A stretch of 64,000 nucleotides of DNA from Phycicoccus sp. M110.8 (GTDB lineage: Bacteria > Actinomycetota > Actinomycetes > Actinomycetales > Dermatophilaceae): the NCBI RefSeq assembly GCF_032464895.1, contig NZ_JAWDIC010000004.1, forward strand, positions 1 to 64,000, given 5' to 3'. Position numbers and translations under genes: made by a program. The notes below the pieces were generated by a model. The model searched no databases, was not told the origin of the DNA, and worked only from the letters and a program-made list of their open reading frames with translations. The stretch's first letter is position 1, and every line of letters starts with the position of its first letter. Shown here one piece after another: positions 31,822-42,469 of the stretch.

Positions 31822-33201
31822 TCAGTTGTGGGCGTGCAGGGGCTTGCCGGCCAGGGCCAGGTGGGCCTCGCCGAGGGCTTCGTTCTGCGTGGGGTGCGCG
31901 TGGATGAGGCCGGCCACGTCCTCGGGCAGGGCCTCCCAGTTGTAGACGAGCTGGGCCTCGCCGGCCTGCTCGCCCATCCGGGCGCCGATCATGTGGACGC
32001 CGACGACGGGTCCGTCCTTCTCGCGGACGAGCTTGACGAAGCCCTGCGTCTGCAGGATCTGGGACTTGCCGTTGCCGCCGAGGTTGTACTCGTAGGTCTC
32101 GACCTCGCCGTACTTCTCCCGGGCCTGGGCCTCGGTGAGGCCGACCGACGTGATCTCGGGGTCGCAGTACGTGACGCGGGGGATGCCGGCCTCGTCGACG
32201 ACGGCCGGCGACTGCCCGGCGATCTCCTCGGCCACGAAGATGCCCTGGGCGAACCCGCGGTGCGCGAGCTGCAGGCCCGGCACGATGTCGCCCACGGCGT
32301 ACACGCCCTCGGCGCCGGTGCGCAGGCGCTCGTCGGTGACGACGTAGCCGCGGTCGAGGGTGACGCCTGCCTCGGCATACCCCAGGCCGTCGGTGACCGG
32401 GCCGCGGCCGACGGCCACGAGCAGCAGGTCCGCCTCGATGGTGTCGCCACCCTCGAGCGAGACGGCGACGGTGTCGCCGGACTGGGTGGCGCCCTCGAAC
32501 CGCACGCCGGTGCGGAAGGCAATGCCGCGCTTGCGGAACGAGCGCTCGAGCGTCTTGGAGACCGCCTCGTCCTCCGCGGCCACGAGCCGGGGGAGTGCCT
32601 CGACGATCGTGACCTCGGAGCCGAAGGAGCGGAAGACCGACGCGAACTCGACGCCGATGACGCCGCCACCGAGGACGACGACGCGCGGCGGCACGAAGTC
32701 GAGCGACAGGGCCTGCTCGCTGGTCATGATGCGGCCGCCGATCTCCAGGCCCGGCAGCGACTTCGCGTAGGAGCCGGTCGCGAGGACGACATTGCGTCCC
32801 GTGATGCGCCGGCCGGCGACCTCGACGGTGGAGCGGTCGACGAGGCGCCCCTCGCCCTCGACGAGCTCGATCTTGTGCGCCTTGGCCAGGCCCTGCAGGC
32901 CCTTGTACAGGCGGGCGACGACGCCGTCCTTGTACGCGTTGACGCCGGACATGTCGACCGACTCGAAGGTCGTCTTCACACCGAACCGGGAGCCCTCGCG
33001 CGCGGTGTCGGCGACCTCGGCGGCGTGCAGCAGCGCCTTGGTCGGGATGCAGCCGACGTGCAGGCAGGTGCCGCCCAGCTTGCCCTTCTCGACGAGGGCG
33101 ACGCTCAGGCCGAGCTCGGCCGCGCGGAAGGCGCAGGCGTAGCCGCCGCTGCCACCACCCAGGATGAGGACATCGAAGGTGGTCTCGGCCTCAGCCGGCA
33201 T
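31822..33201 (-). CDS. lpdA: Dihydrolipoyl dehydrogenase (E3)
   Basis: A 459-residue FAD disulfide oxidoreductase that reoxidises the dihydrolipoyl arms of SucB. The FAD motif is [16 protein letters not shown], the redox-active disulfide is in [13 protein letters not shown], the NAD site is [13 protein letters not shown], and the active-site His-Glu pair is in [14 protein letters not shown]. The ATG at 33201 is the conserved start; the open frame beyond it is not supported. It is the first gene of an lpdA-sucB operon. A perfect 6-bp inverted repeat lies 82-101 bases upstream. Confidence 0.96.
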   Translation of the reverse strand: MPAEAETTFDVLILGGGSGGYACAFRAAELGLSVALVEKGKLGGTCLHVGCIPTKALLHAAEVADTAREGSRFGVKTTFESVDMSGVNAYKDGVVARLYKGLQGLAKAHKIELVEGEGRLVDRSTVEVAGRRITGRNVVLATGSYAKSLPGLEIGGRIMTSEQALSLDFVPPRVVVLGGGVIGVEFASVFRSFGSEVTIVEALPRLVAAEDEAVSKTLERSFRKRGIAFRTGVRFEGATQSGDTVAVSLEGGDTIEADLLLVAVGRGPVTDGLGYAEAGVTLDRGYVVTDERLRTGAEGVYAVGDIVPGLQLAHRGFAQGIFVAEEIAGQSPAVVDEAGIPRVTYCDPEITSVGLTEAQAREKYGEVETYEYNLGGNGKSQILQTQGFVKLVREKDGPVVGVHMIGARMGEQAGEAQLVYNWEALPEDVAGLIHAHPTQNEALGEAHLALAGKPLHAHN

Positions 33202-33282
33202 GCTCGCTCCCTTGCGTCGTGGGCATCGGACGGTCGCGCCGAGCCTGCGACAGGACCAGGTCGTGGCCGGGCGCGGATCGAC

Positions 33283-33302
33283 ACAGTGCATCTTGTCACT
33301 GT
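33283..33302. promoter_or_regulatory. Inverted repeat upstream of lpdA
   Basis: ACAGTG (33283-33288) and CACTGT (33297-33302) form a perfect inverted repeat with an 8-base spacer in the divergent lpdA/33405 intergenic region. It resembles a dimeric repressor site; the regulator is unknown. Confidence 0.4.
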
Positions 33303-33392
33303 TTGCAGGAGGGGGCGCAAGCAGGTCTCGCGGTTGCGGACGCAGGGCCGCCGGAGCGTGTCCGGTGCACGGGAACGGCGGTGTCCTGCCCG

Positions 33393-33398
33393 TATCGT
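33393..33398 (+). promoter_or_regulatory. Leaderless-type -10 box
   Basis: TATCGT lies 6 bases before the ATG at 33405. Confidence 0.5.
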
Positions 33399-33404
33399 TG
33401 GTGC

Positions 33405-33740
33405 ATGGCGTGGTGGAGACGGGGCGGCAGGAAGGCTCGCCGGGGTCCCTCGGACGGGCCCAACATGGCGGTCGACCAGCAGGCGGTGCGCCGGCACCTG
33501 TCGGAGTTCGCCTCCTCGCGCCGCGGCGTGGAGGCCTACGTCGAGCCGCCCACGAACGTGACCGCGACGACCGTCATCCTCATCGCGCACGACGGGGAGT
33601 GGACCCGCCGCGCCGCCGGCTCGCGCCAGGCCGCGTTCGAGCTCGCGGCCGGGCTCGGGGTACCCGTCTACGACGTGCTGCAGACCGGCTACCCGAGCCG
33701 GATGCGCGAGTGGAACTCGCGCCAGCGCGGCAAGGGCTGA
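33405..33740 (+). CDS. Conserved small actinobacterial protein
   Basis: A 111-residue protein starting with a basic segment (MAWWRRGGRKARRG) and continuing into a compact alpha/beta region (VTATTVILIAHDGEWTRR, AAGLGVPVYDVLQTGYPSRM). Similar proteins are sometimes labelled oxidoreductase, but no cofactor motif is visible, so no function is assigned. The start is supported by TATCGT 6 bases upstream. It is divergent from lpdA. Confidence 0.7.
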   Translation: MAWWRRGGRKARRGPSDGPNMAVDQQAVRRHLSEFASSRRGVEAYVEPPTNVTATTVILIAHDGEWTRRAAGSRQAAFELAAGLGVPVYDVLQTGYPSRMREWNSRQRGKG

Positions 33741-33867
33741 CCCGCTAGCGGGAGCCGACGCGCGACGAGGCGGCCCCCACCGGGGCAGCGCCGATACCCA
33801 CTGGTGACCGCCCGGCCGGGGTGCAAGGCTGGGGGCGACCCGCACACCACGAGCCACAGGAGGCGGC

Positions 33868-34056
33868 ATGTCTGGCAGGTCCGGATCGCAGGGGCCCAGC
33901 GAGGACGTCAAGCGCAAGTTCCGCGAGGCCCTGGAGAAGAAGCAGGCGCATGCCGGCCGCGACGTCTCCGACGACCACGAGCACGGCAAGGTCGACCACG
34001 CCCAGAACGCGGCGACCAGCGCCACCCAGCAGATGTTCCGCCGCAAGAGCGGCTGA
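33868..34056 (+). CDS. DUF5302 family small protein
   Basis: A 62-residue hydrophilic protein (SEDVKRKFREALEKKQAHAG near the N-terminus, TQQMFRRKSG at the end) matching the actinobacterial DUF5302 family. The ribosome site AGGAGG lies 5 bases before the ATG. It is followed by a strong bidirectional terminator. Function unknown. Confidence 0.8.
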   Translation: MSGRSGSQGPSEDVKRKFREALEKKQAHAGRDVSDDHEHGKVDHAQNAATSATQQMFRRKSG

Positions 34057-34075
34057 GCGCCCTACCCAGTGCGAC

Positions 34076-34107
34076 GAGGCCCGCCCGGGTGTTCCCGGGC
34101 GGGCCTC
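34076..34107. terminator. Bidirectional terminator between DUF5302 and pepA
   Basis: A perfect 14-bp stem (34076-34089 with 34094-34107) and 4-base loop lie between two convergent genes. Confidence 0.8.
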
Positions 34108-34167
34108 CTCACGCCTGCGACGCGGACGACTCGCGCCACGCCTCGGCGCCGCGGCGCTCGCGAGTCG

Positions 34168-35685
34168 TCAGCCGGCATACCCCTCGACGAGGCGCAGCAG
34201 CGTGCCGACGCCGTAGCCGGTCGCGCCCTTGGGCGTGTATCCCCACGCGGCGCCCTCGTTGAAGGACGGGCCGGCGATGTCGACGTGCGCCCACGGGGTG
34301 CCCTCGGGCACGAACTCCTGCAGGAACAGCCCGGCGGTCAGCATGCCGCCCCAGCGCTCGCCCTTGTGCGCCAGGTCGGCCACCGCGGAGTCGAGCTGCG
34401 CGCGCAGGTCGGTCGGCAGGGGCATGGGCCAGGCCGCCTCGCCCGAGGCGTCCGCGGCCGCGCGGACCCGGTCGCGGAACGCGTCGTCGTTCGCCATGAT
34501 CCCGGCGACGCGCGCCCCCAGGGCGACCATCTGCGCGCCGGTGAGGGTCGCGATGTCGACGATCGCGTCGGGGGTGGACTCGCCGGCCAGGCAGATGCCG
34601 TCGCCGAGCACCATGCGACCCTCGGCGTCGGTGTCGAGGATCTCGACGGTGGTGCCGTTGCGCATCGTCACGACGTCGCTGGGTCGCTGGGCGCTGCCGC
34701 TGGGCATGTTCTCCGCCAGGCAGAGGTAACCGGTCACCGTCACGGGGACGCCCAGCTCGGCTGCCGCGAACACCGTCGCGGCGACGGCGGCCGCGCCCGC
34801 CATGTCGGACTTCATCGAGAGCATCGAGGCCGGGGGCTTGATGCACAGGCCGCCGGAGTCGAACGTGATGCCCTTGCCCACGAGGGCGACCGAACCGCGC
34901 GCCTTCGGCGGGTTCCACGTCAGGGTGACGATGCGGGGCGGGTTGACCGAGCCCTGGCCGACACCCACGATGCCGCCGAAGCCGCCCTTGACGAGCGCCT
35001 TCTCGTCGAGCACCGAGACCTTCACCTTCGCCGAGGCCGCGCCCGCACGCTCCTTGACCGACTCGGCGAAGGACTGCGGGAACAGCTTGTTCGGCGGGGT
35101 GTTCACGAGGTCGCGGGCGTATGCCTTGGCGTCGGCGAGCACCGTGGCGCGCGTCGCGGCGTCCTTGGCCGCCTTGGTGCGGCCCTCCGGCGTGACGACC
35201 GTGATGGTCGCGACAGGCTCGGAGGCCTTGGCGTCCTTGCCCTTCGGCGCGGGGCCGCGCACCCCGGCATACCGGTAGGCGCCGAGCGCAGCGCCCTCGG
35301 CGACCGCGGCGACCGACTCGACGCCCGTGGCGGGCAGGGCGACGGCGACCTTGCTCGACTTCCTCACCGAGCGCAGGGCGGAGCCGGCGGCGCGGCGCAG
35401 CACCTCGTGGCCGAAGCTCGTCGTGGTCGCGCCGGCCTTGCCCAGCCCCACGAGGACCACGACGGGGGCGGCGACACCGGGCACGCCCGCGACCGTGAGC
35501 ACCTCGTCGGCCGAGCCTGTCGCGTGCAGCGCGGACAGCTGCGTCGCGAGGTGGCTCGCGGCACCGCGGGGCAGTCCGTGACCGGGGGCGAGGGCGGCCT
35601 CGCCGTCCTGGCCGATCGTGCCGAGGACGAGGACGTCGGCCTTGACGTCGTGGGCGGAACGGTCGGTCACGTTGACGGTCGTCAC
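34168..35685 (-). CDS. pepA: Leucyl aminopeptidase (M17)
   Basis: A 505-residue cytosolic di-metal aminopeptidase. The metal-binding segments are visible as [28 protein letters not shown] and the M17 signature NTDAEGR-like [13 protein letters not shown], with the bicarbonate-site Arg in the last. The N-terminal 180 residues form the macro-like regulatory domain. The GTG start at 35685 follows AGAGAG; the frame is open far beyond it, but that overlaps gcvT on the other strand. It is divergent from gcvT. Confidence 0.93.
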   Translation of the reverse strand: MTTVNVTDRSAHDVKADVLVLGTIGQDGEAALAPGHGLPRGAASHLATQLSALHATGSADEVLTVAGVPGVAAPVVVLVGLGKAGATTTSFGHEVLRRAAGSALRSVRKSSKVAVALPATGVESVAAVAEGAALGAYRYAGVRGPAPKGKDAKASEPVATITVVTPEGRTKAAKDAATRATVLADAKAYARDLVNTPPNKLFPQSFAESVKERAGAASAKVKVSVLDEKALVKGGFGGIVGVGQGSVNPPRIVTLTWNPPKARGSVALVGKGITFDSGGLCIKPPASMLSMKSDMAGAAAVAATVFAAAELGVPVTVTGYLCLAENMPSGSAQRPSDVVTMRNGTTVEILDTDAEGRMVLGDGICLAGESTPDAIVDIATLTGAQMVALGARVAGIMANDDAFRDRVRAAADASGEAAWPMPLPTDLRAQLDSAVADLAHKGERWGGMLTAGLFLQEFVPEGTPWAHVDIAGPSFNEGAAWGYTPKGATGYGVGTLLRLVEGYAG

Positions 35686-35795
35686 GGTGCTCTCTTTCTC
35701 GTGGACAAGGTCGCGACGGGCGTGGCAGCCCTGGGCTGGTGGCCCTGCTCGCCGCAGGATAGCCCGGCCCGTGCCGCGTCCCCGTGCTCGGGCGG

Positions 35796-35801
35796 TAGCG
35801 T
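35796..35801 (+). promoter_or_regulatory. Leaderless-type -10 box of gcvT
   Basis: TAGCGT lies 7 bases before the gcvT ATG. Confidence 0.5.
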
Positions 35802-35808
35802 TCGCGCC

Positions 35809-36915
35809 ATGAGCGACGCCGCCCTGAAGACCTCGCCCCTGCACGACCGCCACGTCGCCCTCGGCGCGAAGATGGCCGACTTCGGTGGGTGGGAGATGCC
35901 GATCGAGTACCCGGGAGGGGGCGTGGTCCGCGAGCACACGGCGGTCCGCACGTCGGTCGGAATCTTCGACGTCTCGCACCTGGGCAAGGCCCGGGTCTCG
36001 GGGCCGGGCGCGCGCGACTTCGTGAACCGCTGCCTCGCGAACGACCTCGGTCGCATCACCGAGGGCAAGGCGCAGTACACGCTGTGCTGCAACGAGTCCG
36101 GCGGGGTCGTCGACGACCTCATCGCCTACCTGCGCAGCGACGAGGACGTGTTCCTCATCCCCAACGCCGCCAACACCGCGGAGGTCGTGCGGATGCTGGC
36201 AGCGGCGGCGCCCGAGGGCATCACGGTCGAGGACCTGCACGAGTCGTACGGCGTCATCGCGGTCCAGGGCACGAAGTCCGACGAGGTGCTGCAGGCGCTG
36301 GGGCTCCCGTCCGGCCACGAGTACATGTCGTTCGTCGAGACCGACTGGCACGGGCACCCGGTCATCGTCTGCCGCACCGGGTACACGGGTGAGCGCGGCT
36401 ACGAGCTGGTCCCGGCGTGGGAGGTCGCCGGCGAGCTGTGGGACGCGCTGGCCGAGGCGGTCGCGCCGTTCGACGGCCTGCCGTGCGGGCTCGGTGCCCG
36501 CGACACCCTGCGCACGGAGATGGGCTACGCCCTGCACGGCAACGAGCTCTCCGTCGACATCACGCCGGTGCAGGCTCGGGTCGGCTGGGCCGTCGGCTGG
36601 AAGAAGGAACAGTTCTGGGGGCGGGACGCCCTGGTGGCGGAGAAGGAGGCGGGGCCGCGTCGCGTCGCGTGGGGCCTGCTCGCGACCGGCCGCGGCATCC
36701 CGCGCGCGCACTGCGAGGTCAAGCGCGGTGGCGAGGTCGTCGGCGAGGTCACGTCGGGGACGTTCAGCCCGACCCTGAAGAACGGGATCGCGCTGGCGCT
36801 GCTGTCGCCCGACGTCGCCGCCGGTGACGAGGTCGTCATCGACGTGCGTGGCCGCGAGGTGCCCGCGACGGTCGTGCGGCCGCCGTTCGTCGAGGTCGAC
36901 GTCCGCGAGGGCTGA
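35809..36915 (+). CDS. gcvT: Glycine cleavage system T protein
   Basis: A 368-residue aminomethyltransferase that passes the methylene group of glycine to tetrahydrofolate. Signatures include [55 protein letters not shown] and [21 protein letters not shown]. The start is fixed by the conserved N-terminus and a hexamer 7 bases upstream. gcvH and gcvP are not adjacent, as in mycobacteria. The reaction also needs E3, which lpdA 3 kb away could provide. Confidence 0.95.
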   Translation: MSDAALKTSPLHDRHVALGAKMADFGGWEMPIEYPGGGVVREHTAVRTSVGIFDVSHLGKARVSGPGARDFVNRCLANDLGRITEGKAQYTLCCNESGGVVDDLIAYLRSDEDVFLIPNAANTAEVVRMLAAAAPEGITVEDLHESYGVIAVQGTKSDEVLQALGLPSGHEYMSFVETDWHGHPVIVCRTGYTGERGYELVPAWEVAGELWDALAEAVAPFDGLPCGLGARDTLRTEMGYALHGNELSVDITPVQARVGWAVGWKKEQFWGRDALVAEKEAGPRRVAWGLLATGRGIPRAHCEVKRGGEVVGEVTSGTFSPTLKNGIALALLSPDVAAGDEVVIDVRGREVPATVVRPPFVEVDVREG

Positions 36916-36980
36916 GACAGGTCGTCGGCGCGCCGGCCGTGGCGCCGGTCGCGTGGGCCGATCGCGTGGGAGGAGCAGGT

Positions 36981-37457
36981 ATGCCGTCTGGTGCCGACCA
37001 CCGGTACCGCGCGCAGGTGCGCTGGGCCGGGTCGACGGGGGCCGGGTACCGGGCGTACCCGAGGGCGCACTCGGCGTGGGTGCCGCCCGCGCCCGAGGGG
37101 TTCGACCTGTCGGCGGACCCGCACTTCCGCGGTGACGCCGACCTGCCCAACCCCGAGCAGCTGCTCGTCCTGGCCGCCTCGTCGTGCCAGCTGCTGTCGT
37201 TCCTCGCGGTGGCGGCACGGGCCGGGGTCGACGTCGTCGGCTACGAGGACGACGCCGAGGGCGAGATGCCGCACGACGCCGTGCCGCTGCGGATCACCCG
37301 GATCGTGCTGCGCCCGCGGGTCACGGTGGCTGCCGGGACCGAGGCCGGCGTCGTCGAGCGGCTGCTGCACCAGGCGCACGACGAGTGCTACATCGCGAGC
37401 TCCCTCACGACCGACGTGGTGCTCGAGCCCGTCGTGGTCGAGCAGCCCAGCGACTGA
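36981..37457 (+). CDS. OsmC family peroxiredoxin-like protein
   Basis: A 158-residue OsmC-fold protein. Both conserved cysteines are present: one in AASSCQLLSFLAVAA, one in HDECYIASSL. Members reduce organic hydroperoxides. The ATG has GGAGGAGCA about 7 bases upstream and is embedded in the heptamer GTATGCC. The stop codon is the first triplet of the duplicated element at 37455. It follows gcvT by 65 bases and may be co-transcribed. Confidence 0.88.
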   Translation: MPSGADHRYRAQVRWAGSTGAGYRAYPRAHSAWVPPAPEGFDLSADPHFRGDADLPNPEQLLVLAASSCQLLSFLAVAARAGVDVVGYEDDAEGEMPHDAVPLRITRIVLRPRVTVAAGTEAGVVERLLHQAHDECYIASSLTTDVVLEPVVVEQPSD

Positions 37458-37544
37458 TCGCGGGTCTGCGCACAGACGTCCGTGTGACTGCGCGCGGATC
37501 TGCTCCCTGCGCAGTGGGACGCGGGTCTGCGCACAGACGTCCGT
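37455..37544 (+). repeat. Duplicated 3' element, copy 1
   Basis: Beginning with the OsmC stop codon TGATCGCGGG, this element matches the one at 38447 for 46 bases with two mismatches and then more loosely. It contains two exact copies (37459-37483 and 37520-37544) of a 25-mer whose core GTCTGCGCACAGAC can form a 5-bp stem. Confidence 0.85.
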
Positions 37545-37573
37545 CAGCGGGGTCGGGTGTCGGTGGTCGCGCC

Positions 37574-37579
37574 TAGGGT
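37574..37579 (+). promoter_or_regulatory. Leaderless-type -10 box of the LLM gene
   Basis: TAGGGT lies 6 bases before the ATG at 37586. Confidence 0.5.
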
Positions 37580-37585
37580 CCGGTC

Positions 37586-38449
37586 ATGCGCTACGGATTC
37601 GTGGTCCCGTTCGCCGACGCCCGCCAGTTCGCCGAGCTCGCGGCGCTCGGTGAGGAGCGGGGCTGGGACGGTGTCTTCACCTGGGAGTCGCTGTACGGCG
37701 AGCACGCCTGGGTCGTGCTGGGCGCGGCCGCGATGACGACCTCGCGCATCCGGCTCGGCACGCTCCTCACGCCCGCGTCACGGCACCGGCCCTGGGACCT
37801 CGCGTCGATGGTCTCCACGGTCGACCGCCTCAGCGGCGGACGCGTCGTCATGTCGGTCGGGCTCGGGGCGCTGCACCCGGGGTGGACGCGGTTCGAGCCC
37901 GACGAGGGCCGCCGGGCCCGGGCCGAGAAGCTCGAGGAGGGGTTGGCGGTGCTCGCCGGCCTCCTCGCCGACGAGGGGTTCACCTTCGACGGGCGCCACT
38001 ACCCGGTGCGAGCGATGGGCGAGGGGGCGCCGCCGGGACCGCCGCCACCTGCGCAGCGGCCGCACCCACCGGTCTGGGTCGTCGGGGCCTGGCGCCGCGG
38101 CCGCACCCGGCAGCCGTCGCTGGAACGGGCGTCCCGCTGGGACGGCCTGCTCGTGTCGGTGGTCGGGGACGAGCCGCTGGAGCCCGGAACGGCGTACGAC
38201 CTGCAGACCTACGGGGAGGTGGTCCGGACGGTTCGCGGGATGCGGGAACGGGCCGGCCTGCCGTGGGACGGCTACGACGTCGTGGTGGAGGCCGACAGCA
38301 CGGGGCAGTTCGTCCGCCTCGAGGGGACGCCGGCGGACTGGGCCGGTGTCGGTGCGACGTGGTGGGTCGAGAGCTGGTGGGCCGTCGACCCGGGACCGGA
38401 GGGCCTGGCCGAGGTGCGCCGCCGGATCGAGGCCGGCCCGCCCTCCTGA
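37586..38449 (+). CDS. LLM class flavin-dependent oxidoreductase
   Basis: A 287-residue luciferase-like TIM-barrel oxidoreductase, probably F420- or FMN-dependent. Typical segments are GWDGVFTWESLYG, TSRIRLGTLLTPASRHRPW, TVDRLSGGRVVMSVGLGALH and HPPVWVVGAWRRGR. The cofactor cannot be decided by eye, although F420 is usual for actinobacterial members. The gene is a single unit with its own -10-like hexamer and is flanked on both sides by copies of the same 3' element. Confidence 0.85.
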   Translation: MRYGFVVPFADARQFAELAALGEERGWDGVFTWESLYGEHAWVVLGAAAMTTSRIRLGTLLTPASRHRPWDLASMVSTVDRLSGGRVVMSVGLGALHPGWTRFEPDEGRRARAEKLEEGLAVLAGLLADEGFTFDGRHYPVRAMGEGAPPGPPPPAQRPHPPVWVVGAWRRGRTRQPSLERASRWDGLLVSVVGDEPLEPGTAYDLQTYGEVVRTVRGMRERAGLPWDGYDVVVEADSTGQFVRLEGTPADWAGVGATWWVESWWAVDPGPEGLAEVRRRIEAGPPS

Positions 38450-38532
38450 TCGCGGGTCTGCGCACAGACGTCCGTGTGCCTGCGCCCGGATCCGATCCGT
38501 GCGCACGGGGACGCAGGTGTGCGCGCAGAGCA
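38447..38532 (+). repeat. Duplicated 3' element, copy 2
   Basis: Starts with the LLM stop codon and repeats the element at 37455. It contains the third exact 25-mer copy at 38451-38475. The second half diverges to about three quarters identity. It ends 15 bases before the convergent ABC gene stop. Confidence 0.85.
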
Positions 38533-38547
38533 GAGGTGACTGCGCGG

Positions 38548-40125
<1,578 letters not shown>

Positions 40126-40184
40126 GGGCGGCAACCTCGCACCGGCCCACCGCCACCGTCAACGGACGGCAGCGCCGCCACGCC

Positions 40185-40190
40185 TAGAGT
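40185..40190 (+). promoter_or_regulatory. Leaderless-type -10 box
   Basis: TAGAGT lies 6 bases before the ATG at 40197. Confidence 0.5.
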
Positions 40191-40196
40191 GGGCGC

Positions 40197-40412
40197 ATGA
40201 GCGACGCCTGGACCTGGACCTACCTCGACGCCGACGGCCGCGAGATGACCGGCGAGGGGCTGGTGACGACGGCGTTCCCGTCGCAGTCCGACGCCGAGAA
40301 CTGGTTCGGCGAGAGCTGGCACGAGCTCGGCGCCCACGGTGTCGACGCGGTCAACCTGTGGCACGAGGGGCAGCTCGTCTACGGCCCGATGAGCCTGCGC
40401 GCGGCCGAGTAG
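40197..40412 (+). CDS. Conserved small actinobacterial protein, 71 residues
   Basis: A short acidic protein (DAWTWTYLDADGREMTGEG near the start, then SDAENWFGESWHELGAHGVD) rich in Trp and Asp. It lacks signal peptide and membrane segments. The start has a -10-like hexamer 6 bases upstream and no ribosome site, which fits a leaderless mRNA. Function unknown. Confidence 0.75.
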   Translation: MSDAWTWTYLDADGREMTGEGLVTTAFPSQSDAENWFGESWHELGAHGVDAVNLWHEGQLVYGPMSLRAAE

Positions 40413-40438
40413 ACCGAGTAGACCCGGCCCGCTGCCGC

Positions 40439-41020
40439 TCAGGACGGGTAGTTCCCGCGGTCGACGAGCGGCCGCGGCATCCGCGAGCGGCGGATCTGGA
40501 AGCCGCGCATGACGGCGTACATGGCCAGGCCGCGGCCCACCTTGTCCTCGCCGAACTTCGCGACCAGCCGCTTCTTGAGCTTGCGCCACATGAGGAACCC
40601 GTCGACCGCGGCGATCAGGATGAGCGCGTAGACGCCGATCGACACCGCGGCGAACACCCACGGGATGCGCACGAACGACAGCGCCAGCACGACCAGCATG
40701 ACCGGCAGCATGAACTCGCCGAGGTTCCACCGGGCGTCGACGTAGTCGCGGATGTAGCGGCGGACCGGGCCCTTGTCGCGGGCGGGCAGGTGCGCGTCGT
40801 CACCGGTGACCATCGCCTGGCGCTGCTTGAGCTGGGCCTCGCGGCGGGCCAGGCGGTCACGGTCGCGGGCGGCCTTGCGGTCGGTTTCGACGAGGGGACG
40901 CCGGCGGGCAGCCTCCTGGTCGCGCCGCTTGGGCGTCGGCCGGTTCTTGGCCCCCTCGCGCTCCGGGCGCGCGACGGTGTCGGCCTGCTGCTCGTTGAGG
41001 GTCTTGCCACGTCCAAACAC
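40439..41020 (-). CDS. DUF3043 family membrane protein
   Basis: A 193-residue protein. The first 90 residues are very basic and charged (KTLNEQQADTVARPEREG, RRRDQEAARRRPL-like). Two transmembrane helices follow at about 100-120 and 124-142 (FMLPVMLVVLALSFV, VFAAVSIGVYALILIAA), then a basic tail. It fits DUF3043, conserved across actinobacteria. The GTG start is supported by TACAGT 6 bases upstream and no ribosome site. It is divergent from the M20 peptidase gene. Function unknown. Confidence 0.85.
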   Translation of the reverse strand: MFGRGKTLNEQQADTVARPEREGAKNRPTPKRRDQEAARRRPLVETDRKAARDRDRLARREAQLKQRQAMVTGDDAHLPARDKGPVRRYIRDYVDARWNLGEFMLPVMLVVLALSFVRIPWVFAAVSIGVYALILIAAVDGFLMWRKLKKRLVAKFGEDKVGRGLAMYAVMRGFQIRRSRMPRPLVDRGNYPS

Positions 41021-41026
41021 GACGCA

Positions 41027-41032
41027 ACTGTA
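41027..41032 (-). promoter_or_regulatory. Leaderless-type -10 box of the DUF3043 gene
   Basis: TACAGT on the minus strand lies 6 bases before the GTG start. Confidence 0.5.
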
Positions 41033-41091
41033 TGCCGTGCGGCTGCCCCCACCCGAATCGCGCCCGCCGACGGCGGCGCGGGCCGAGCCAC

Positions 41092-41097
41092 TAGGCT
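41092..41097 (+). promoter_or_regulatory. Leaderless-type -10 box of the M20 gene
   Basis: TAGGCT lies 7 bases before the GTG at 41105. Confidence 0.5.
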
Positions 41098-41104
41098 CGC
41101 CGCC

Positions 41105-42469
41105 GTGACCGACGACGTGCTCACCCAGGACCAGATCGACGACCTCCGGACCACCGTGGCGGGCCTGATGCCCGGCGTGCGCTCCGACCTCGAGGCGCTC
41201 ACCCGAATCCCCAGTGTCAGCCTCGACGCGTTCGACCAGGCGCACGTGGAGGCGAGCGCCGAGGCGACCGCCGAGCTGCTGCGGGCCGAGGGGCTCGAGG
41301 TCGAGATCGTGCGCGAGGGCGGCCGGCCCGCGGTGATCGGGCACGTGGACGGGCCCGAGGGGGCGCCCACGGTGCTGCTCTACGCGCACCACGACGTGCA
41401 GCCGCCCGGGGACGACGCCGACTGGGACAGCGCGCCGTTCGAGCCGACCGAGCGCGACGGCCGCCTCTACGGCCGCGGCGCCGCAGACGACAAGGCCGGG
41501 ATCATGGCGCACGTGGCGGCACTGCGTGCGCACGCCGGCCGGCTGCCCGTCGGCGTGACGATCTTCGTCGAGGGGGAGGAGGAGATCGGCTCGGACTCCC
41601 TGCCCACCATCCTCGAGCGCCACGGCGACAAGCTGCGCGCCGACGCGATCGTCCTCGCCGACTCGACCAACTGGGCGCTCGGCGAGCCCGCCCTCACGAC
41701 GACCCTGCGCGGCCTCATCCGCGTGGTCGTCACCGTGACCACGCTCGACCACGGCATCCACTCGGGCATGTTCGGCGGCGCCGTGCCGGACGCCGTCACC
41801 ACGCTGGTCCGGCTGCTCGCGACGTTCCACGACGACGCGGGCGACGTCGCCGTCGCCGGCCTGAAGTCGGGCAAGGCCAGCGACCTGGACTTCGACGAGG
41901 CCAGGCTGCGCGAGGAGTCGGGGCTGCTCGACGGCGTCGAGGTCATCGGCACCGGCAGCCTGCTCGACCGCATCTGGGCCAAGCCCACGGCCACCGTCAT
42001 CGGCTTCGACGCCCCGTCCGTGGCGAAGTCGTCCAACACCCTCGTGCCGACCGCGAGCGCCAAGGTGTCCATCCGCCTGGCCCCCAACGAGGACCCGATG
42101 GAGGCGTATGCCGCGGTGCAGCGCCACGTCGAGGCCCACACCCGCTGGGGCGCGAAGGTCGAGGTCCGCCTCGACGACCAGGGCGCCGGGTTCGCCGCCG
42201 ACGCGGACGGCCCCGTCTACGACCAGGCGCGTGCCGCCTTCACCGACGCGTGGGGCGTCGAGCCGGTGGACATCGGCGTCGGCGGCTCCATCCCGTTCGT
42301 CGCCTCGTTCGCCGAGAAGTTCCCCGACGCGGCCATCCTGGTGACCGGGGTGGAGGACCCCGACACCCGGGCGCACGGTGCGAACGAGTCGCTGCACCTC
42401 GAGGAGTTCGAGAAGGTCTGCGTCGCCGAGGCGGTGCTGCTCGCCCGGCTCGGGGCGATGCCGCGATGA
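41105..42469 (+). CDS. M20 family dipeptidase
   Basis: A 454-residue di-zinc peptidase of the M20 family. Metal ligands are seen in LLYAHHDVQPPGD, GRGAADDKAG, the catalytic/metal Glu pair in VEGEEEIGSDS, and the late His in AHGANESLHLEEF. The dimerisation (lid) domain occupies about residues 190-310. No signal peptide is present, so it acts on cytoplasmic dipeptides; the exact substrate is unknown. The GTG start is supported by TAGGCT 7 bases upstream. Its stop overlaps the ATG of a GH1 glucosidase (ATGA). Confidence 0.9.
   Translation: MTDDVLTQDQIDDLRTTVAGLMPGVRSDLEALTRIPSVSLDAFDQAHVEASAEATAELLRAEGLEVEIVREGGRPAVIGHVDGPEGAPTVLLYAHHDVQPPGDDADWDSAPFEPTERDGRLYGRGAADDKAGIMAHVAALRAHAGRLPVGVTIFVEGEEEIGSDSLPTILERHGDKLRADAIVLADSTNWALGEPALTTTLRGLIRVVVTVTTLDHGIHSGMFGGAVPDAVTTLVRLLATFHDDAGDVAVAGLKSGKASDLDFDEARLREESGLLDGVEVIGTGSLLDRIWAKPTATVIGFDAPSVAKSSNTLVPTASAKVSIRLAPNEDPMEAYAAVQRHVEAHTRWGAKVEVRLDDQGAGFAADADGPVYDQARAAFTDAWGVEPVDIGVGGSIPFVASFAEKFPDAAILVTGVEDPDTRAHGANESLHLEEFEKVCVAEAVLLARLGAMPR

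Noticed and set aside
37455-38532. Insertion sequence bounded by direct repeats
   Set aside because: The DNA between the repeats encodes only an LLM oxidoreductase, with no transposase and no terminal inverted repeats. Each repeat starts with a stop codon, so a 3' element is a better reading.
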